Below are positions 17,440-27,466 of a stretch of DNA of 64,000 bases, one piece after another. Made by a program: the position numbers and the translations under genes. The notes beneath the pieces were generated by a model that made no database searches, was not told where the DNA came from, and saw only the letters and a program-made list of their open reading frames with translations. Numbering within the stretch: the first letter of the stretch is position 1; the number at the start of each line of letters is the position of its first letter. The DNA is taken from NCBI RefSeq assembly GCF_000427095.1, contig NC_021487.1, positions 1,052,430-1,116,429 of the forward strand, read 5' to 3'. Source of the DNA: Chthonomonas calidirosea T49 (lineage in GTDB: Bacteria > Armatimonadota > Chthonomonadetes > Chthonomonadales > Chthonomonadaceae).

Positions 17440-19145
17440 GTCGACTCTATCTCAATCGTCGGGAACTCCTACTCTCTACTATTGGGGCTATAAGCTTTTT
17501 GGGAGGATGTCGGCCACGAAATTACGACACCCTCTCCAAGTCCTCTACGGCTAGCGCTTCTCTATCTCCCAATGATCCGCCTTGGTTTGAGGATCGCACC
17601 CTTCAAAGTGGGATCACCTTCCAACTCGGCCATCTTCCCCATCCAAGCCCGTTGAACATTTTGCAAACGATTGGAACGGGGTGTGCGCTTTTTGATTTCG
17701 ATGGGGATGGACACCTCGATCTACTTCTGGTAGGTCAAACGGGGACCCGCTCATCAAGTTGCGCTCTTTACCATAATAATGGCAACGGTACATTCACCGA
17801 TGTCACTCCGGGTAGTGGGCTGGAAAAACCCGGCTTTTACTTAGGATGTGCTGTCGGAGATTTCGATAATGATGGTCGGCCTGATATCCTATTGACCGGT
17901 TATGGTGTGTTAAAACTTTTTCGCAATGTAGGTAATGGAAGGTTCGAAGACGTTTCTGAAGAGGCAGGCCTCTTCTCTCCATCACCTACCTCATGGCATA
18001 CCAGCGCTGTGTTTTTTGATTTCGATAGGGATGGCTATTTGGATCTTTACGTCGGACGCTACGTTATCTTCAATTCGAAGACTCTCCAGCTCTGCAACTA
18101 CGGAAAATATAAGTCCTCCTGTGGCCCCATCTTCTATGATCCCGATTTTGGAAGTCTTTATCATAACAACGGCAAAGGACATTTCACCGACGTGACGCAC
18201 GAACTCGGACTTGACAACGCCCACGGGAAGTGCCTAGGTGTCGCTGTAGCCGATGTTAACGGGGATGGATGGCCAGATCTCTATTTGGCCAATGACGAAA
18301 TGCCTGGAGACCTCTTCATCAATGAGAAAGGTAAGTCTTTCCGAAATGAAGGGCTGCTGCGCGGAGTGGCGTTGAACGGCGCAGGTGAGATGCAAGGGGG
18401 TATGGGAGTAGATTTCGGTGATTACGATAACGATGGGCTGATTGATCTCTTCGTTGCGACTTTTGAAGGAGAGCCGGATAGTCTCTATCACGCAACCCAT
18501 TCGGGCATCTTTGAGTACGCTTCGATTAATGTCGGTATCGATCAACCAACCCGAAACATGGTTGGGTTCGGAACAAAGTTTATAGACACAAACAATAACG
18601 GATGGCTGGATATCGTGATCGCCAACGGTCATATCCACGATAATGAAGACTTGCTAGATAAGTTCAATCGGTATCGTCAGCCTATGCAGCTTTTCATGAA
18701 TCAGGCAGGGCACACCTTTATCGAGATGTCTCAACAAGCCGGCCCCGGCTTTACCACCCCTATGGTCGGACGTGGCTTAGCTATAGGCGATGTCAATAAC
18801 GATGGCCTTCTTGACATCGTCGCCACAGACCTAGAAGGCCGGCCACGCCTTCTTATCAATCAAACCCCACAGGCGGGCAATTGGATTCGCCTTACTTTGG
18901 AAGGACGTTCTAGTAATCGCATGGGACTTGGTGCGCATGCCACTTTAACGGCGGGAGGGAATACATGGACGCGACAGTGCACAACTGGAGGAAGCTTCTT
19001 TTCCGCAAGCGATCCGCGAATTCACTTTGGCCTCGGCTCCGTAAAAGAGGTCGAGAAAATTGAGGTGATCTGGCCGAGCAGTAAGCGAAGCACGGTTGTT
19101 AGACCTCCCATCAACAAAGATATCAGAGTCGTAGAATCAATCTGA
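17436..19145 (+). CDS. CRTAC1-family exported protein, FG-GAP propeller plus ASPIC/UnbV
   Basis: A 569-residue exported protein. The N-terminus (NRRELLLSTIGAISFLGGC) has paired arginines and ends in a lipobox-like LGGC, so a lipoprotein, possibly Tat-exported. Calcium-loop VCBS/FG-GAP motifs of the DxDxDG type recur about seven times, such as FDFDGDGHLDLLLVG, GDFDNDGRPDILLTG, VADVNGDGWPDLYLAND and GDVNNDGLLDIVATD, consistent with a seven-bladed beta-propeller. The C-terminus is an ASPIC/UnbV domain with NWIRLTLEGRSSNRMGLGA and FGLGSVKEVEKIEVIWPS. The family function in bacteria is not settled. It is coupled to the TPR gene upstream. Confidence 0.9.
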   Translation: MSRLYLNRRELLLSTIGAISFLGGCRPRNYDTLSKSSTASASLSPNDPPWFEDRTLQSGITFQLGHLPHPSPLNILQTIGTGCALFDFDGDGHLDLLLVGQTGTRSSSCALYHNNGNGTFTDVTPGSGLEKPGFYLGCAVGDFDNDGRPDILLTGYGVLKLFRNVGNGRFEDVSEEAGLFSPSPTSWHTSAVFFDFDRDGYLDLYVGRYVIFNSKTLQLCNYGKYKSSCGPIFYDPDFGSLYHNNGKGHFTDVTHELGLDNAHGKCLGVAVADVNGDGWPDLYLANDEMPGDLFINEKGKSFRNEGLLRGVALNGAGEMQGGMGVDFGDYDNDGLIDLFVATFEGEPDSLYHATHSGIFEYASINVGIDQPTRNMVGFGTKFIDTNNNGWLDIVIANGHIHDNEDLLDKFNRYRQPMQLFMNQAGHTFIEMSQQAGPGFTTPMVGRGLAIGDVNNDGLLDIVATDLEGRPRLLINQTPQAGNWIRLTLEGRSSNRMGLGAHATLTAGGNTWTRQCTTGGSFFSASDPRIHFGLGSVKEVEKIEVIWPSSKRSTVVRPPINKDIRVVESI

Positions 19146-19178
19146 TGATAGACACGTTTTTGCGAGGAGATCGGAATC

Positions 19179-20408
19179 GTGAAGCTTCCTTGGAGTCCTA
19201 GCCAAATCGTGCGCCCGCTTATCATCGTCTTCCTGACTCTATGCGGGGTCGCCCTCATCATCGCAGAAAACAATATCGCTCGGAATAGCTGGCTAGAACA
19301 TGCCTCCACTTCTGAGTTGGAAACCCAAGCGGCTCATCATCCTGATGATGAGTTGCTTGTACGCACCCTATGCTACCGCCTCGTCGGAGAAGGTAAAGCC
19401 CAAAAAGCTACAGCACTCATGCAACAACTGGTTGCTCGTCATCCATCCTCATCAGAGGACTGGTTGGGCTTGGGCCAATGCGCCGCTAGCGCAAATCAGA
19501 TTGTTCGTGCGTACTATGCCTATCAGAATGCCTATCGGCTCGATCATCATAACGCGGAGGCGCTTGTTCGCGCTGGGCAGATTGAAACGAGAGCTGGCCT
19601 TTATGCGGATGGCCTTAGAGATATTGAAAAAGCAATAGCCATCAATCCTAGACTTAACTTCGATCATACGGACTATATCACCTGCCTCACACGGTATCAG
19701 CGCTGGAACGAGGCCTGGCAACAACTTTTAGCCGCCATAGACCAAAACCCTATGGAAGAAGAGCTCTACTCGGACCTCGTGAAGATCGCACCCCATGTTG
19801 GAGGATTAGCTAAGGCTGAAGAGCTTCTGCGACGCCGTATTGAAATGACCCCCGCCTATGACACGCCTAAAATCCATGGACTTCTAGCTCTGATCCTTCT
19901 TAAGGAAGCTCACTCCTCTAAAGATCTTCTTGATTCGGCCAAAGAGGCCCAAAAAGAGAGTTGGACACCGCTGCGATGCCAGGCCGGTGCGGAAATTTTT
20001 CTTGCTTGTCATGATCTTACTCACGCACAAAAGCTCGTAGAAGAGGGACTCAACGTCAATCCTTCTGACACCGATCTCCTCCGTATTCTGCAGACAATAT
20101 ATCTCATGGAGCACCGGATAGTAGCGGCTCAGAATGTGGAGAAAAAAATAGCACTCAGCCAAAATGTTACGCCTACGATCATTCATTTACAAGAGCTGGT
20201 CATGAAAAACCCCAACAAACCTGCCATCGCTCTCCAACTTGCTAGAGCACTCCTGCAACATGGCAACTATGCTGCTGCTGCAGAAGCCTATTTGCAAGTG
20301 CTCCACTACGATCCACATAACCAAGAGGCACTATATCAACTGCCCTTCTGTCGTCAAAAAGCTATGGAGGCCCTAGACACAACCGCTAGAAAGAAGAACC
20401 TTACTTGA
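19179..20408 (+). CDS. TPR-repeat protein, membrane anchored (second)
   Basis: A 409-residue protein with a GTG start preceded by GAGGAG. The N-terminal hydrophobic helix spans about residues 10-29, followed by TPR-like repeats (for example EDWLGLGQCAASANQIVRAY, AEALVRAGQIETRAGLYADG and PAIALQLARALLQHGNYAAA). The middle is more degenerate than in the other two TPR proteins of the operon. It lies 33 bases after the CRTAC1 stop and 48 bases before the next TPR gene, so it is almost certainly co-transcribed. A periplasmic scaffold role is inferred. Confidence 0.8.
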   Translation: MKLPWSPSQIVRPLIIVFLTLCGVALIIAENNIARNSWLEHASTSELETQAAHHPDDELLVRTLCYRLVGEGKAQKATALMQQLVARHPSSSEDWLGLGQCAASANQIVRAYYAYQNAYRLDHHNAEALVRAGQIETRAGLYADGLRDIEKAIAINPRLNFDHTDYITCLTRYQRWNEAWQQLLAAIDQNPMEEELYSDLVKIAPHVGGLAKAEELLRRRIEMTPAYDTPKIHGLLALILLKEAHSSKDLLDSAKEAQKESWTPLRCQAGAEIFLACHDLTHAQKLVEEGLNVNPSDTDLLRILQTIYLMEHRIVAAQNVEKKIALSQNVTPTIIHLQELVMKNPNKPAIALQLARALLQHGNYAAAAEAYLQVLHYDPHNQEALYQLPFCRQKAMEALDTTARKKNLT

Positions 20409-20456
20409 CAAGCAGACCATTTATTGGCCAGGCTCGAAATCAGGATGAGAGGCATC

Positions 20457-21740
20457 ATGCGAACCACTTCAATAGATGAGATGACAACCACAGATAACCT
20501 AGCCTCCACAAAAGAGGAGAGATCGCCTTATCTAGGCATACCTAAAAAGCTGCAAATTACGCTCCTAGCCGGCGTTCTTGCCGTCCTTGCAGCTGGACTT
20601 ACTTGGTGGTTTGGCCCATGGAGCCACAAATTCCACATCCGTCACATGGGATTCTTAGAGCTTCACTGGTACACCGAAAGCCATCCTAAAGATGGCTATG
20701 CCTGGAGAGAGCTTGGCCTTCGTTTGGCCCGCGACGGCGATGCGCAACTGGCTGAGCCTGCTCTCATCCAGGCTACCCTTCTCAACCCAAACGATCCAGA
20801 ACCACCAACGGCCTTAGCTGAGATATACATCGCCCAAAAACACTACAAAGAGGCTTTTGAGCTGCTTAAATCGGTCACAAGTCGCTTCCCAAACTACGAG
20901 TTGGCGCATGTGGATTTAGGGCGCATCTACATCCACAAAGCTTCCTATCTTCATGCCGCAGATGAGTACCAAGCGGCGGTGAAGCTCGACCCAAAAGACT
21001 CGGTGGCGTGGCGTGAGTTAGGCATCTGCTACCTACAGATGCAACAATCGGCCAACGCCGAGCAAGCCGTACAACGCGCACTTCAACTCGATCCTAAAAA
21101 TCCTGACTATCTTGCCTTGGCAAGCAGCGTGGATGCGGCGGTAGGAAAGATAGACCAAGCTGTTGCCGAAGCCCGCCAGGCGGCCCTTCTTGCCCCTCGC
21201 AACCTACCCATCCAGTCAAACCTAGTGACTATCCTCCTCCAAAATCCGCGCAGTCCCTCCGATATCGCTTTGGCGGCTCGAACGCTTGACTATATACGGC
21301 AACATGCCCCCACAGCCCCCCTCTTGCCCTACCAGGAGGGTCTGCTAGCGGAACAACAGGGGCATTGGCAAGAGGCGGTACACGATTTTGAACAGGCTAT
21401 CCAACTTAATCCCTCCGATGATGCAGGTTACTATGCGTTGGGACAGGCTCTTCGACACCTTGGACGCACTGCGGAGGCCACAAAAGCGCTTGCGATCTAT
21501 CAACGGCATCAAGACCTTCGGCGACGCATAGAGAATATTCGCCTCGAATTAGGAAGTAATTCCAACAACCCGAAACTCTACTTACAACTTGCCAGACTCC
21601 AGCTTCAAATACCCGATCTGGCTGGAGCTATTGAAAGCCTTCAGAATGCCCATGAGTTAGCGCCAAACGATCCCACGATCACGGCTCACCTTCAACAACT
21701 TCAGCAGATACAAAACGCCCAGGTACCCGCGGGTCAATAG
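20457..21740 (+). CDS. TPR-repeat protein, membrane anchored (third)
   Basis: A 427-residue protein with a cytoplasmic polar segment of about 30 residues, one hydrophobic helix (about 37-55, LLAGVLAVLAAGLTWW), then many TPR units such as DPEPPTALAEIYIAQKHYKE, SVAWRELGICYLQMQQSANA and DAGYYALGQALRHLGRTAEA. I chose the ATG at 20457 (GAGAGG six bases upstream); a TTG at 20424 and an ATG at 20445 are alternatives with poorer ribosome sites. Its stop is 2 bases before the second CRTAC1 gene, repeating the TPR-then-CRTAC1 coupling seen at 17436. Confidence 0.82.
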   Translation: MRTTSIDEMTTTDNLASTKEERSPYLGIPKKLQITLLAGVLAVLAAGLTWWFGPWSHKFHIRHMGFLELHWYTESHPKDGYAWRELGLRLARDGDAQLAEPALIQATLLNPNDPEPPTALAEIYIAQKHYKEAFELLKSVTSRFPNYELAHVDLGRIYIHKASYLHAADEYQAAVKLDPKDSVAWRELGICYLQMQQSANAEQAVQRALQLDPKNPDYLALASSVDAAVGKIDQAVAEARQAALLAPRNLPIQSNLVTILLQNPRSPSDIALAARTLDYIRQHAPTAPLLPYQEGLLAEQQGHWQEAVHDFEQAIQLNPSDDAGYYALGQALRHLGRTAEATKALAIYQRHQDLRRRIENIRLELGSNSNNPKLYLQLARLQLQIPDLAGAIESLQNAHELAPNDPTITAHLQQLQQIQNAQVPAGQ

Positions 21741-21742
21741 CT

Positions 21743-23392
21743 ATGAGACATCGTATCTCGCGTCGCCTATTCCTGCTTTCTGGCCTGCTAAGCGGCTGTG
21801 GAATACACCGTTCTCTATCCGCTTCGCCGGCGGATCCCGCCCCTATCTCGTCCACTAAAAACACATCAAATCTCCCCCCTATTCGCCTCACCGATGTTAC
21901 CGAGCAGGCTGGCATTCGCTTCTCCCTTGGGCACGGCGGACGCAGCCCACTAACCATCTTAGAAACGGCCGGAGGCGGCTGTGCCTTTCTAGACTACGAT
22001 GACGATGGGTGGTCAGATATTCTGCTGGTCGGTCCCTATAATCTCGCCCTCTATCGCAACCGACGGGACGGAACGTTTGAGAACGTTACCTCCCAAAGCG
22101 GGCTCGATCCGCACCGCTACTGGATGGGGTGTGCTGTAGGCGACTACGACGGAGACGGCCTGCCAGATATCTTTCTCTCCGGCTATCACTGTTATGCGCT
22201 CTACCATAACGAGGGGAAGGGACGCTTTCGTGAGGTAACTGCTGAGAGCGGCATCGAAGGGCTGGATTGGAGCATGAGTGCAGCCTTTGCCGACTTCACC
22301 GGCTCCGGTCGCCTTGATCTTTTCATAGGACAATACGTCCTGTTCAACCAGTCTACACCGCAAATCTGCACAGTCGGCAGGGCGCATTCGGCTTGTGGGC
22401 CAGAGATCTATCAACCTCTATCTGGTCATCTGTTTTTAAACTTAGACGGTAGACGATTTCGTGCCATTCCATGGAAAGATACCGGAAAGACGTGGGGCGC
22501 CCTTGCCTCCCGTCTCCTCGACGGGCCCTATCCCGACCTCTATCTGGCGAACGATATGATGCCAGGAGATCTTTGGACTAACCAGCAAGGTCATTGGCGA
22601 AATGTGGGGGTGCTCACTGGCACTGCCTATGATGCCCAAGGAAATCTTCAGGGAGGAATGGGCGTCGACTCGGCCGATTACGACAACGATGGCCGACTCG
22701 ATCTCATTGTTACCACATACTTCGCACAGCCTGCCTCGCTTTACCACAACGATGGCAATGGCCTTTTTCATGTGGTTAGTAGCCTGTGCGGCATTGGGCC
22801 TCCAACGATGCCCTACGTCAATTTCGGCACCTCTTTTGTGGACTTTGATAACGATGGTTGGCTGGACCTGATCATCACCAACGGTCACGTAAGAGACAAC
22901 GTTCATAGTTTTGATGAAGCACAAACCTACGCTCAACCGGTACAAGTATTTCATAATCAGAACGCCTACTTCAACGAGATATCCCAAGAGTGTGGCGTAG
23001 GTAGCTTGCGCTTGGTAGGCCGTGGCTTGACCATTGGAGACTACGATCGCGATGGGCGCCAGGACGTATTAATCTGTAACCTTGAAGGAAGATCGGTGCT
23101 GCTTAGAAACGTCTCCGAGCCCAATCACTGGATTGAAGTGATGCTCCGTCAACCTGGAATGAACAGGTCTGCATTAGGGGCGATGGTTACATTGGAAGCT
23201 CCTTCTCTACGCCGTATCGCAGAGATTCGCACCTGTGGCAGCGTGCTCTCCGCGCGTGAACCCATAGCCCACTTTGGCCTCGGTAGCTATTCCGGACCGG
23301 TTACCCTACACATTCGCTGGCCCGATGGCAAAATGCAACATGCTTCCATCGAGCACGTAGACCAGCGCGTCACCATCACACGCTCCGTTTAG
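21743..23392 (+). CDS. CRTAC1-family exported protein (second), Tat lipoprotein signal
   Basis: A 549-residue paralogue of the protein at 17436. The N-terminus RRLFLLSGLLSGCG has a twin-arginine motif (S-R-R-L-F-L) and a lipobox LSGC, indicating a Tat-exported lipoprotein. FG-GAP loops include LDYDDDGWSDILLVG, GDYDGDGLPDIFLSG, ADYDNDGRLDLIVTT, VDFDNDGWLDLIITNGH and GDYDRDGRQDVLICN; one blade (around LYLANDMMPGD) has lost its acidic loop. The C-terminus is the ASPIC/UnbV domain with FGLGSYSGPVTLHIRWPDGK. It ends the operon; no strong terminator is seen after it. Confidence 0.9.
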   Translation: MRHRISRRLFLLSGLLSGCGIHRSLSASPADPAPISSTKNTSNLPPIRLTDVTEQAGIRFSLGHGGRSPLTILETAGGGCAFLDYDDDGWSDILLVGPYNLALYRNRRDGTFENVTSQSGLDPHRYWMGCAVGDYDGDGLPDIFLSGYHCYALYHNEGKGRFREVTAESGIEGLDWSMSAAFADFTGSGRLDLFIGQYVLFNQSTPQICTVGRAHSACGPEIYQPLSGHLFLNLDGRRFRAIPWKDTGKTWGALASRLLDGPYPDLYLANDMMPGDLWTNQQGHWRNVGVLTGTAYDAQGNLQGGMGVDSADYDNDGRLDLIVTTYFAQPASLYHNDGNGLFHVVSSLCGIGPPTMPYVNFGTSFVDFDNDGWLDLIITNGHVRDNVHSFDEAQTYAQPVQVFHNQNAYFNEISQECGVGSLRLVGRGLTIGDYDRDGRQDVLICNLEGRSVLLRNVSEPNHWIEVMLRQPGMNRSALGAMVTLEAPSLRRIAEIRTCGSVLSAREPIAHFGLGSYSGPVTLHIRWPDGKMQHASIEHVDQRVTITRSV

Positions 23393-23633
23393 AGATGGGA
23401 GCGATCTGTCTTTGCCTTTGCTCTCTAGTGGCGAAAAGGAAGAGGGCGACAGGAAAAGACGACCTTGCTTTGCCAATTGAGTTCAAATAGCACAAAACTA
23501 GTATCTCGCTGTTTAAACACTTGCAAAAAGTCCTTCCAGAAGGAAGATAGCAGGGCGTTCGCGAAAATCATCAAAAGAGCTCTTTAGGGCAATCGGAGCT
23601 CGAAAGCGCCAATCATCATCCGGCGAGGTCAAA

Positions 23634-24239
23634 ATGTCCCAACAATATTATGTGCTTGCACAAGATGGGCATCGTTACGGCCCAGTGGATGTCACTATCT
23701 TGCAGAGGTGGGTTCAGGAATCGAGAGTGATTCCGGCTACTATCCTTGAGGAGGCCCAAACCGGCCGACGGCTAGAGGCTGCCTTCCTTCCAGAGCTGCA
23801 TTTCCCAAGTTTCATGCCTGCTCCTCCCCAACTCTCCGCTGGTATTAGCCAGCCCCCTATGCCTGCTTACTACAACCCACAACTCTATCCGAATCAGCCC
23901 TACTACTACCCTCAAACGGTGCCGGGTTCGGGTGATGCAATCGGTTGGATTATCGGCTCCGTTGTCTGCATGTTCATCTCTCTCTTCTTCTTTCCTATTG
24001 TCTTTGGCCCGGTGGCGATCTTGTGTGGATACAAGGTAAAACAGAGCGGAAATGGACGACTCGGCACGGGGCTTATGGTGGCTGCTAGCGTGTGCATGTT
24101 CCTTGGCATTCTCATCGGAATACTGGCTTGGAGCGTTTTTATGGCCGCTTTTGGTGGTCACATACCCAGCATGGGAACGCCTAGCGATTCCACCGGTGTC
24201 CCCACACCACCCAAATGGTTTACAAACTCCGTAAATTGA
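23634..24239 (+). CDS. GYF_2 plus DUF4190-like membrane protein
   Basis: A 201-residue protein with an N-terminal GYF_2-like domain (residues about 5-55; YYVLAQDGHRYGPVDVTILQRW has the x-YGP-V pattern), a Pro/Tyr-rich linker (about 60-100), and two hydrophobic helices at about 103-128 and 143-168 of the DUF4190 kind (VFGPVAILCGYKVKQSGNGR). Such proteins are common and functionally unassigned. It stands alone between intergenic spacers of 241 and 163 bases in which I found no clear regulatory element. Confidence 0.7.
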   Translation: MSQQYYVLAQDGHRYGPVDVTILQRWVQESRVIPATILEEAQTGRRLEAAFLPELHFPSFMPAPPQLSAGISQPPMPAYYNPQLYPNQPYYYPQTVPGSGDAIGWIIGSVVCMFISLFFFPIVFGPVAILCGYKVKQSGNGRLGTGLMVAASVCMFLGILIGILAWSVFMAAFGGHIPSMGTPSDSTGVPTPPKWFTNSVN

Positions 24240-24402
24240 AAGGTCAGAAGGGTTCACACCAAAATTAAACAGAGCGCTGACTTGCCAGGCAGGATTCCTC
24301 TAAAACCAGGGGGCATAGAGCTCCCTCTTACAAACTTCTTTGATGCCCTGTCGTTCTCAAAGTGAGGTAAGATAACATATCCTAATTTTTTACTCAAGGA
24401 GA

Positions 24403-25137
24403 ATGAAGAGCGTGCAAAGGCTTCGCGGTGTTTTTATTGGAATATGGCTCCTTTCCATCCCTCTCTTAGCTTTGGCACAAACCCCGCCTCATAGCGACGA
24501 AACCCACAACTCCAACAAAATCACTCTCCATGTCTCCGTAGATGCCTCAGAGGCACCCGACCTCGGCCCATGGCTGCAACAGGCTAAAGACCTCTGTGAG
24601 GTTTGGTACCCGCGTATCGTAAAACTTTTGGCAAGTCCCGGTTTTGTACCGCCCGATCACGTCACCCTTCGATTTCGTAACATGGACGGGGTTGCCTATA
24701 CCGCTGGCGATGTCATCACCATCTCTGCCGACTATGTGCGACACCACCCCGACGACCTCGGTATGGTGATCCACGAGCTAACCCACGTCGTGCAGTCCTA
24801 TCCATCCTCCAATGCCGGCTGGCTTGTGGAGGGAATTGCAGACTACGTGCGCTTCTTCTTCTATGAACCCAAAGCCCCACGCCCCTACATCAACATCGAA
24901 AAGGCGACCTACCACGATGCCTATCGCACCACCGCTGCCTTTCTCGCCTGGACCACCTCGAAATATGACAGGCACCTGGTACAACAACTCAATCAGGCTT
25001 TGAGAGAAGGGAAATTTGATATCTCCCTTTTCCAGAAATACACCGGTAGGGATGTGGACACGCTTTGGAACGAGTTCATCGCCGACATCAAAGCGGGAAA
25101 AGCAAGACGCTTCGTATCGAACTCGCCATCGCAATAG
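24403..25137 (+). CDS. Secreted BSP-family (basic secretory protein) metallopeptidase
   Basis: A 244-residue secreted protein of the plant/bacterial basic secretory protein peptidase family. The signal peptide ends near LLALAQ (residue about 25). The zinc motif HELTH is at residues 124-128, followed by GWLVEGIADYVRFFFYEP, diagnostic for the family; NEFIADIKAGK closes the domain. AAGGAG is only one base from the ATG at 24403, so the in-frame GTG at 24412 (ten bases away) may be the true start; both keep the signal peptide. Substrate unknown; extracellular protein degradation is likely. Confidence 0.85.
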   Translation: MKSVQRLRGVFIGIWLLSIPLLALAQTPPHSDETHNSNKITLHVSVDASEAPDLGPWLQQAKDLCEVWYPRIVKLLASPGFVPPDHVTLRFRNMDGVAYTAGDVITISADYVRHHPDDLGMVIHELTHVVQSYPSSNAGWLVEGIADYVRFFFYEPKAPRPYINIEKATYHDAYRTTAAFLAWTTSKYDRHLVQQLNQALREGKFDISLFQKYTGRDVDTLWNEFIADIKAGKARRFVSNSPSQ

Positions 25138-25357
25138 CCTTCCGCTGCCAAAAAGCGACGCCTACCCAACAGGCAGAATGAGGGTGGCGGCGTTCCACAG
25201 CTGTCTAGAGACCTCGCTGGAATGCCGTTGCCCATATCTGCAATATTTCCAACGCCAAAACTTAGGGTTCCATTCGGGAAACCAAATCCTGCATCATTTT
25301 GTATACTATCTAAGGTACGTGCTCTCCACATGACTATGAAGAGAGGAAGTGGGAACC

Positions 25358-27439
25358 ATGGCAGCTTTTCAACTCGTTTCTGAGTATGCGCCGGCTGGAG
25401 ATCAACCGCAAGCTATTGAGCAGCTTGTAGAGGGGCTGAATCGAGGCATGCGTTACCAAACCCTCCTCGGCGCAACGGGTACCGGTAAAACGTTTACCAT
25501 CGCCAATGTTATTCAACGGGTACAACGCCCAACCCTCGTTATTGCCCACAACAAGACCCTGGCCGCCCAACTCTGCTCGGAGTTTCGCGAATTCTTTCCT
25601 TATAACGCCGTCGAGTTCTTCGTCTCCTACTACGATTACTATCAGCCGGAGGCCTACATCCCTCAATCGGATACCTACATCGAGAAAGACGCTCAAATTA
25701 ACGACGAAATAGACCGTCTGCGTCACTCCGCAACGCAAGCGGTTCTAGAACGCCGTGACGTTATTGTGGTGGCCTCCGTCTCCTGCATCTACGGCCTTGG
25801 TTCCCCGGACGAGTATCGCCAGATCATCCTCTCCTTCCGGGTCGGAGAGTACATGGATAGAGATGAGGCCATCCGCCGCCTCATTGATATGCAGTTCACG
25901 CGAAATAACCTTGAGCTGACTCGCGCAACCTTCCGCGTGCGGGGCGATACCCTCGAAATCCAGCCCGCCGATGAGGAGATTATCATCCGCGTCTCCTTTT
26001 TCGGCGACGAGGTGGAGAAGATCGCCCTTGTAGACCCCCTTACGGGTGAGATCGTTGGAACGCGCGATAGCATCACCATCTTTCCAGCCTCTCACTTCGT
26101 GACCTCGCGTGAACGTCTTGAAAAGGCCATCCACTCCATTGAAGAGGAGCTTGCGGAACGCATCGCGTGGTTCAAGAGTCAGGGAAGACTGCTGGAAGCC
26201 CAGCGCATCGAAATGCGGACCAGATTTGATTTAGAGATGATTCGGGAGCTGGGCTACTGCTCAGGCATTGAAAACTACAGCCGTCATCTTGACGGTCGTG
26301 CGCCCGGTACCCCACCGAATACGCTTTTCAACTACTTCCCCGACGACTTCTTGTTGGTGATAGACGAAAGCCACCAGACCCTGCCGCAGATCCGAGGGAT
26401 GTACAATGGCGATAAGTCTCGCAAAGATGTGCTGATTGACTACGGCTTCCGCCTCCCTTCTGCAGCCGATAATCGCCCTCTGAAATGGCACGAGTTTGAG
26501 AGCCGTATTCACCAGGCCATCTTTGTGTCGGCAACCCCTGGCCCCTTCGAACGAGAACATAGCGAGCAGATCGTGGAGCAGATCATCCGCCCTACTGGCC
26601 TAGTAGACCCCGAAGTCATTGTGCGTCCTACACGAGGGCAAATTGATGACCTGATTGGAGAGATTCGCAAACGCGTCGCTCGAGGAGAGCGCGTGCTGGT
26701 AACCACCCTCACTAAACGCATGGCCGAAGATCTCACCCAGTATCTTGAAGACCTCAACATCAAGGTGAACTACCTTCACTCCGACATCAAAACGTTGGAG
26801 CGCAACGAGATATTACGGAATCTTCGTCTCGGTGTGCACGATGTGGTGGTGGGCATTAACCTACTTCGGGAAGGCCTCGACCTCCCCGAAGTCTCTCTAG
26901 TGGCCATACTCGATGCCGATAAAGAGGGCTTTCTCCGAAGTGAAACCTCGCTGATTCAAACAATCGGCCGTGCTGCCCGTAACGTATCGGGCCAAGTGAT
27001 CATGTATGCCGACAACATCACCGGCTCCATGGAGCGCGCCATCGCGGAGACGAACCGCCGTCGCCAAAAACAGCTTGCCTACAATGAAGCTCACGGTATC
27101 ACTCCGCAAACGGTAAAAAAGGCCGTCCGTGAGCTGATTGCAGCCGAGCGGTTGGCTGAAGAGAAAGCGGAGTACTCGCATCAAAATGCCCTGAGCCGCC
27201 TTCAAAAGGATGCCGACACCATGAGCCTGGAAGAGGTTGAAACGGTGATTGCGCAGCTCGAGAAAGAGATGAAGGAGGCTGCACGCGCTCTTAATTTTGA
27301 GTATGCCGCCGAGCTTCGTGACGAGATCGCCGCGCTGAAAAAGCTGCTGCCCGCTCAAAAACTTACCCACGACACGCCCCGAAACGAGCGAACGCATCCT
27401 ATTTCCTACCCTCAAAACGGCCGACGCCGCACCCGGTAG
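25358..27439 (+). CDS. uvrB: Excinuclease ABC subunit B
   Basis: Damage-recognition helicase-like subunit of nucleotide excision repair, loaded by UvrA and recruiting UvrC. The 693-residue chain shows Walker A GATGTGKT near residue 35, the beta-hairpin region [26 protein letters not shown], the DEAD-like [34 protein letters not shown], and a C-terminal UVR domain ([20 protein letters not shown]) that contacts UvrC. The ATG at 25358 is preferred to the GTG at 25349, which falls too close to the AGAGGAAG ribosome site. No uvrA or uvrC is in view, and I could not identify a LexA box. Confidence 0.97.
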   Translation: MAAFQLVSEYAPAGDQPQAIEQLVEGLNRGMRYQTLLGATGTGKTFTIANVIQRVQRPTLVIAHNKTLAAQLCSEFREFFPYNAVEFFVSYYDYYQPEAYIPQSDTYIEKDAQINDEIDRLRHSATQAVLERRDVIVVASVSCIYGLGSPDEYRQIILSFRVGEYMDRDEAIRRLIDMQFTRNNLELTRATFRVRGDTLEIQPADEEIIIRVSFFGDEVEKIALVDPLTGEIVGTRDSITIFPASHFVTSRERLEKAIHSIEEELAERIAWFKSQGRLLEAQRIEMRTRFDLEMIRELGYCSGIENYSRHLDGRAPGTPPNTLFNYFPDDFLLVIDESHQTLPQIRGMYNGDKSRKDVLIDYGFRLPSAADNRPLKWHEFESRIHQAIFVSATPGPFEREHSEQIVEQIIRPTGLVDPEVIVRPTRGQIDDLIGEIRKRVARGERVLVTTLTKRMAEDLTQYLEDLNIKVNYLHSDIKTLERNEILRNLRLGVHDVVVGINLLREGLDLPEVSLVAILDADKEGFLRSETSLIQTIGRAARNVSGQVIMYADNITGSMERAIAETNRRRQKQLAYNEAHGITPQTVKKAVRELIAAERLAEEKAEYSHQNALSRLQKDADTMSLEEVETVIAQLEKEMKEAARALNFEYAAELRDEIAALKKLLPAQKLTHDTPRNERTHPISYPQNGRRRTR

Positions 27440-27466
27440 ACGTCATAAAAGTGGGAGAACCCGTCT

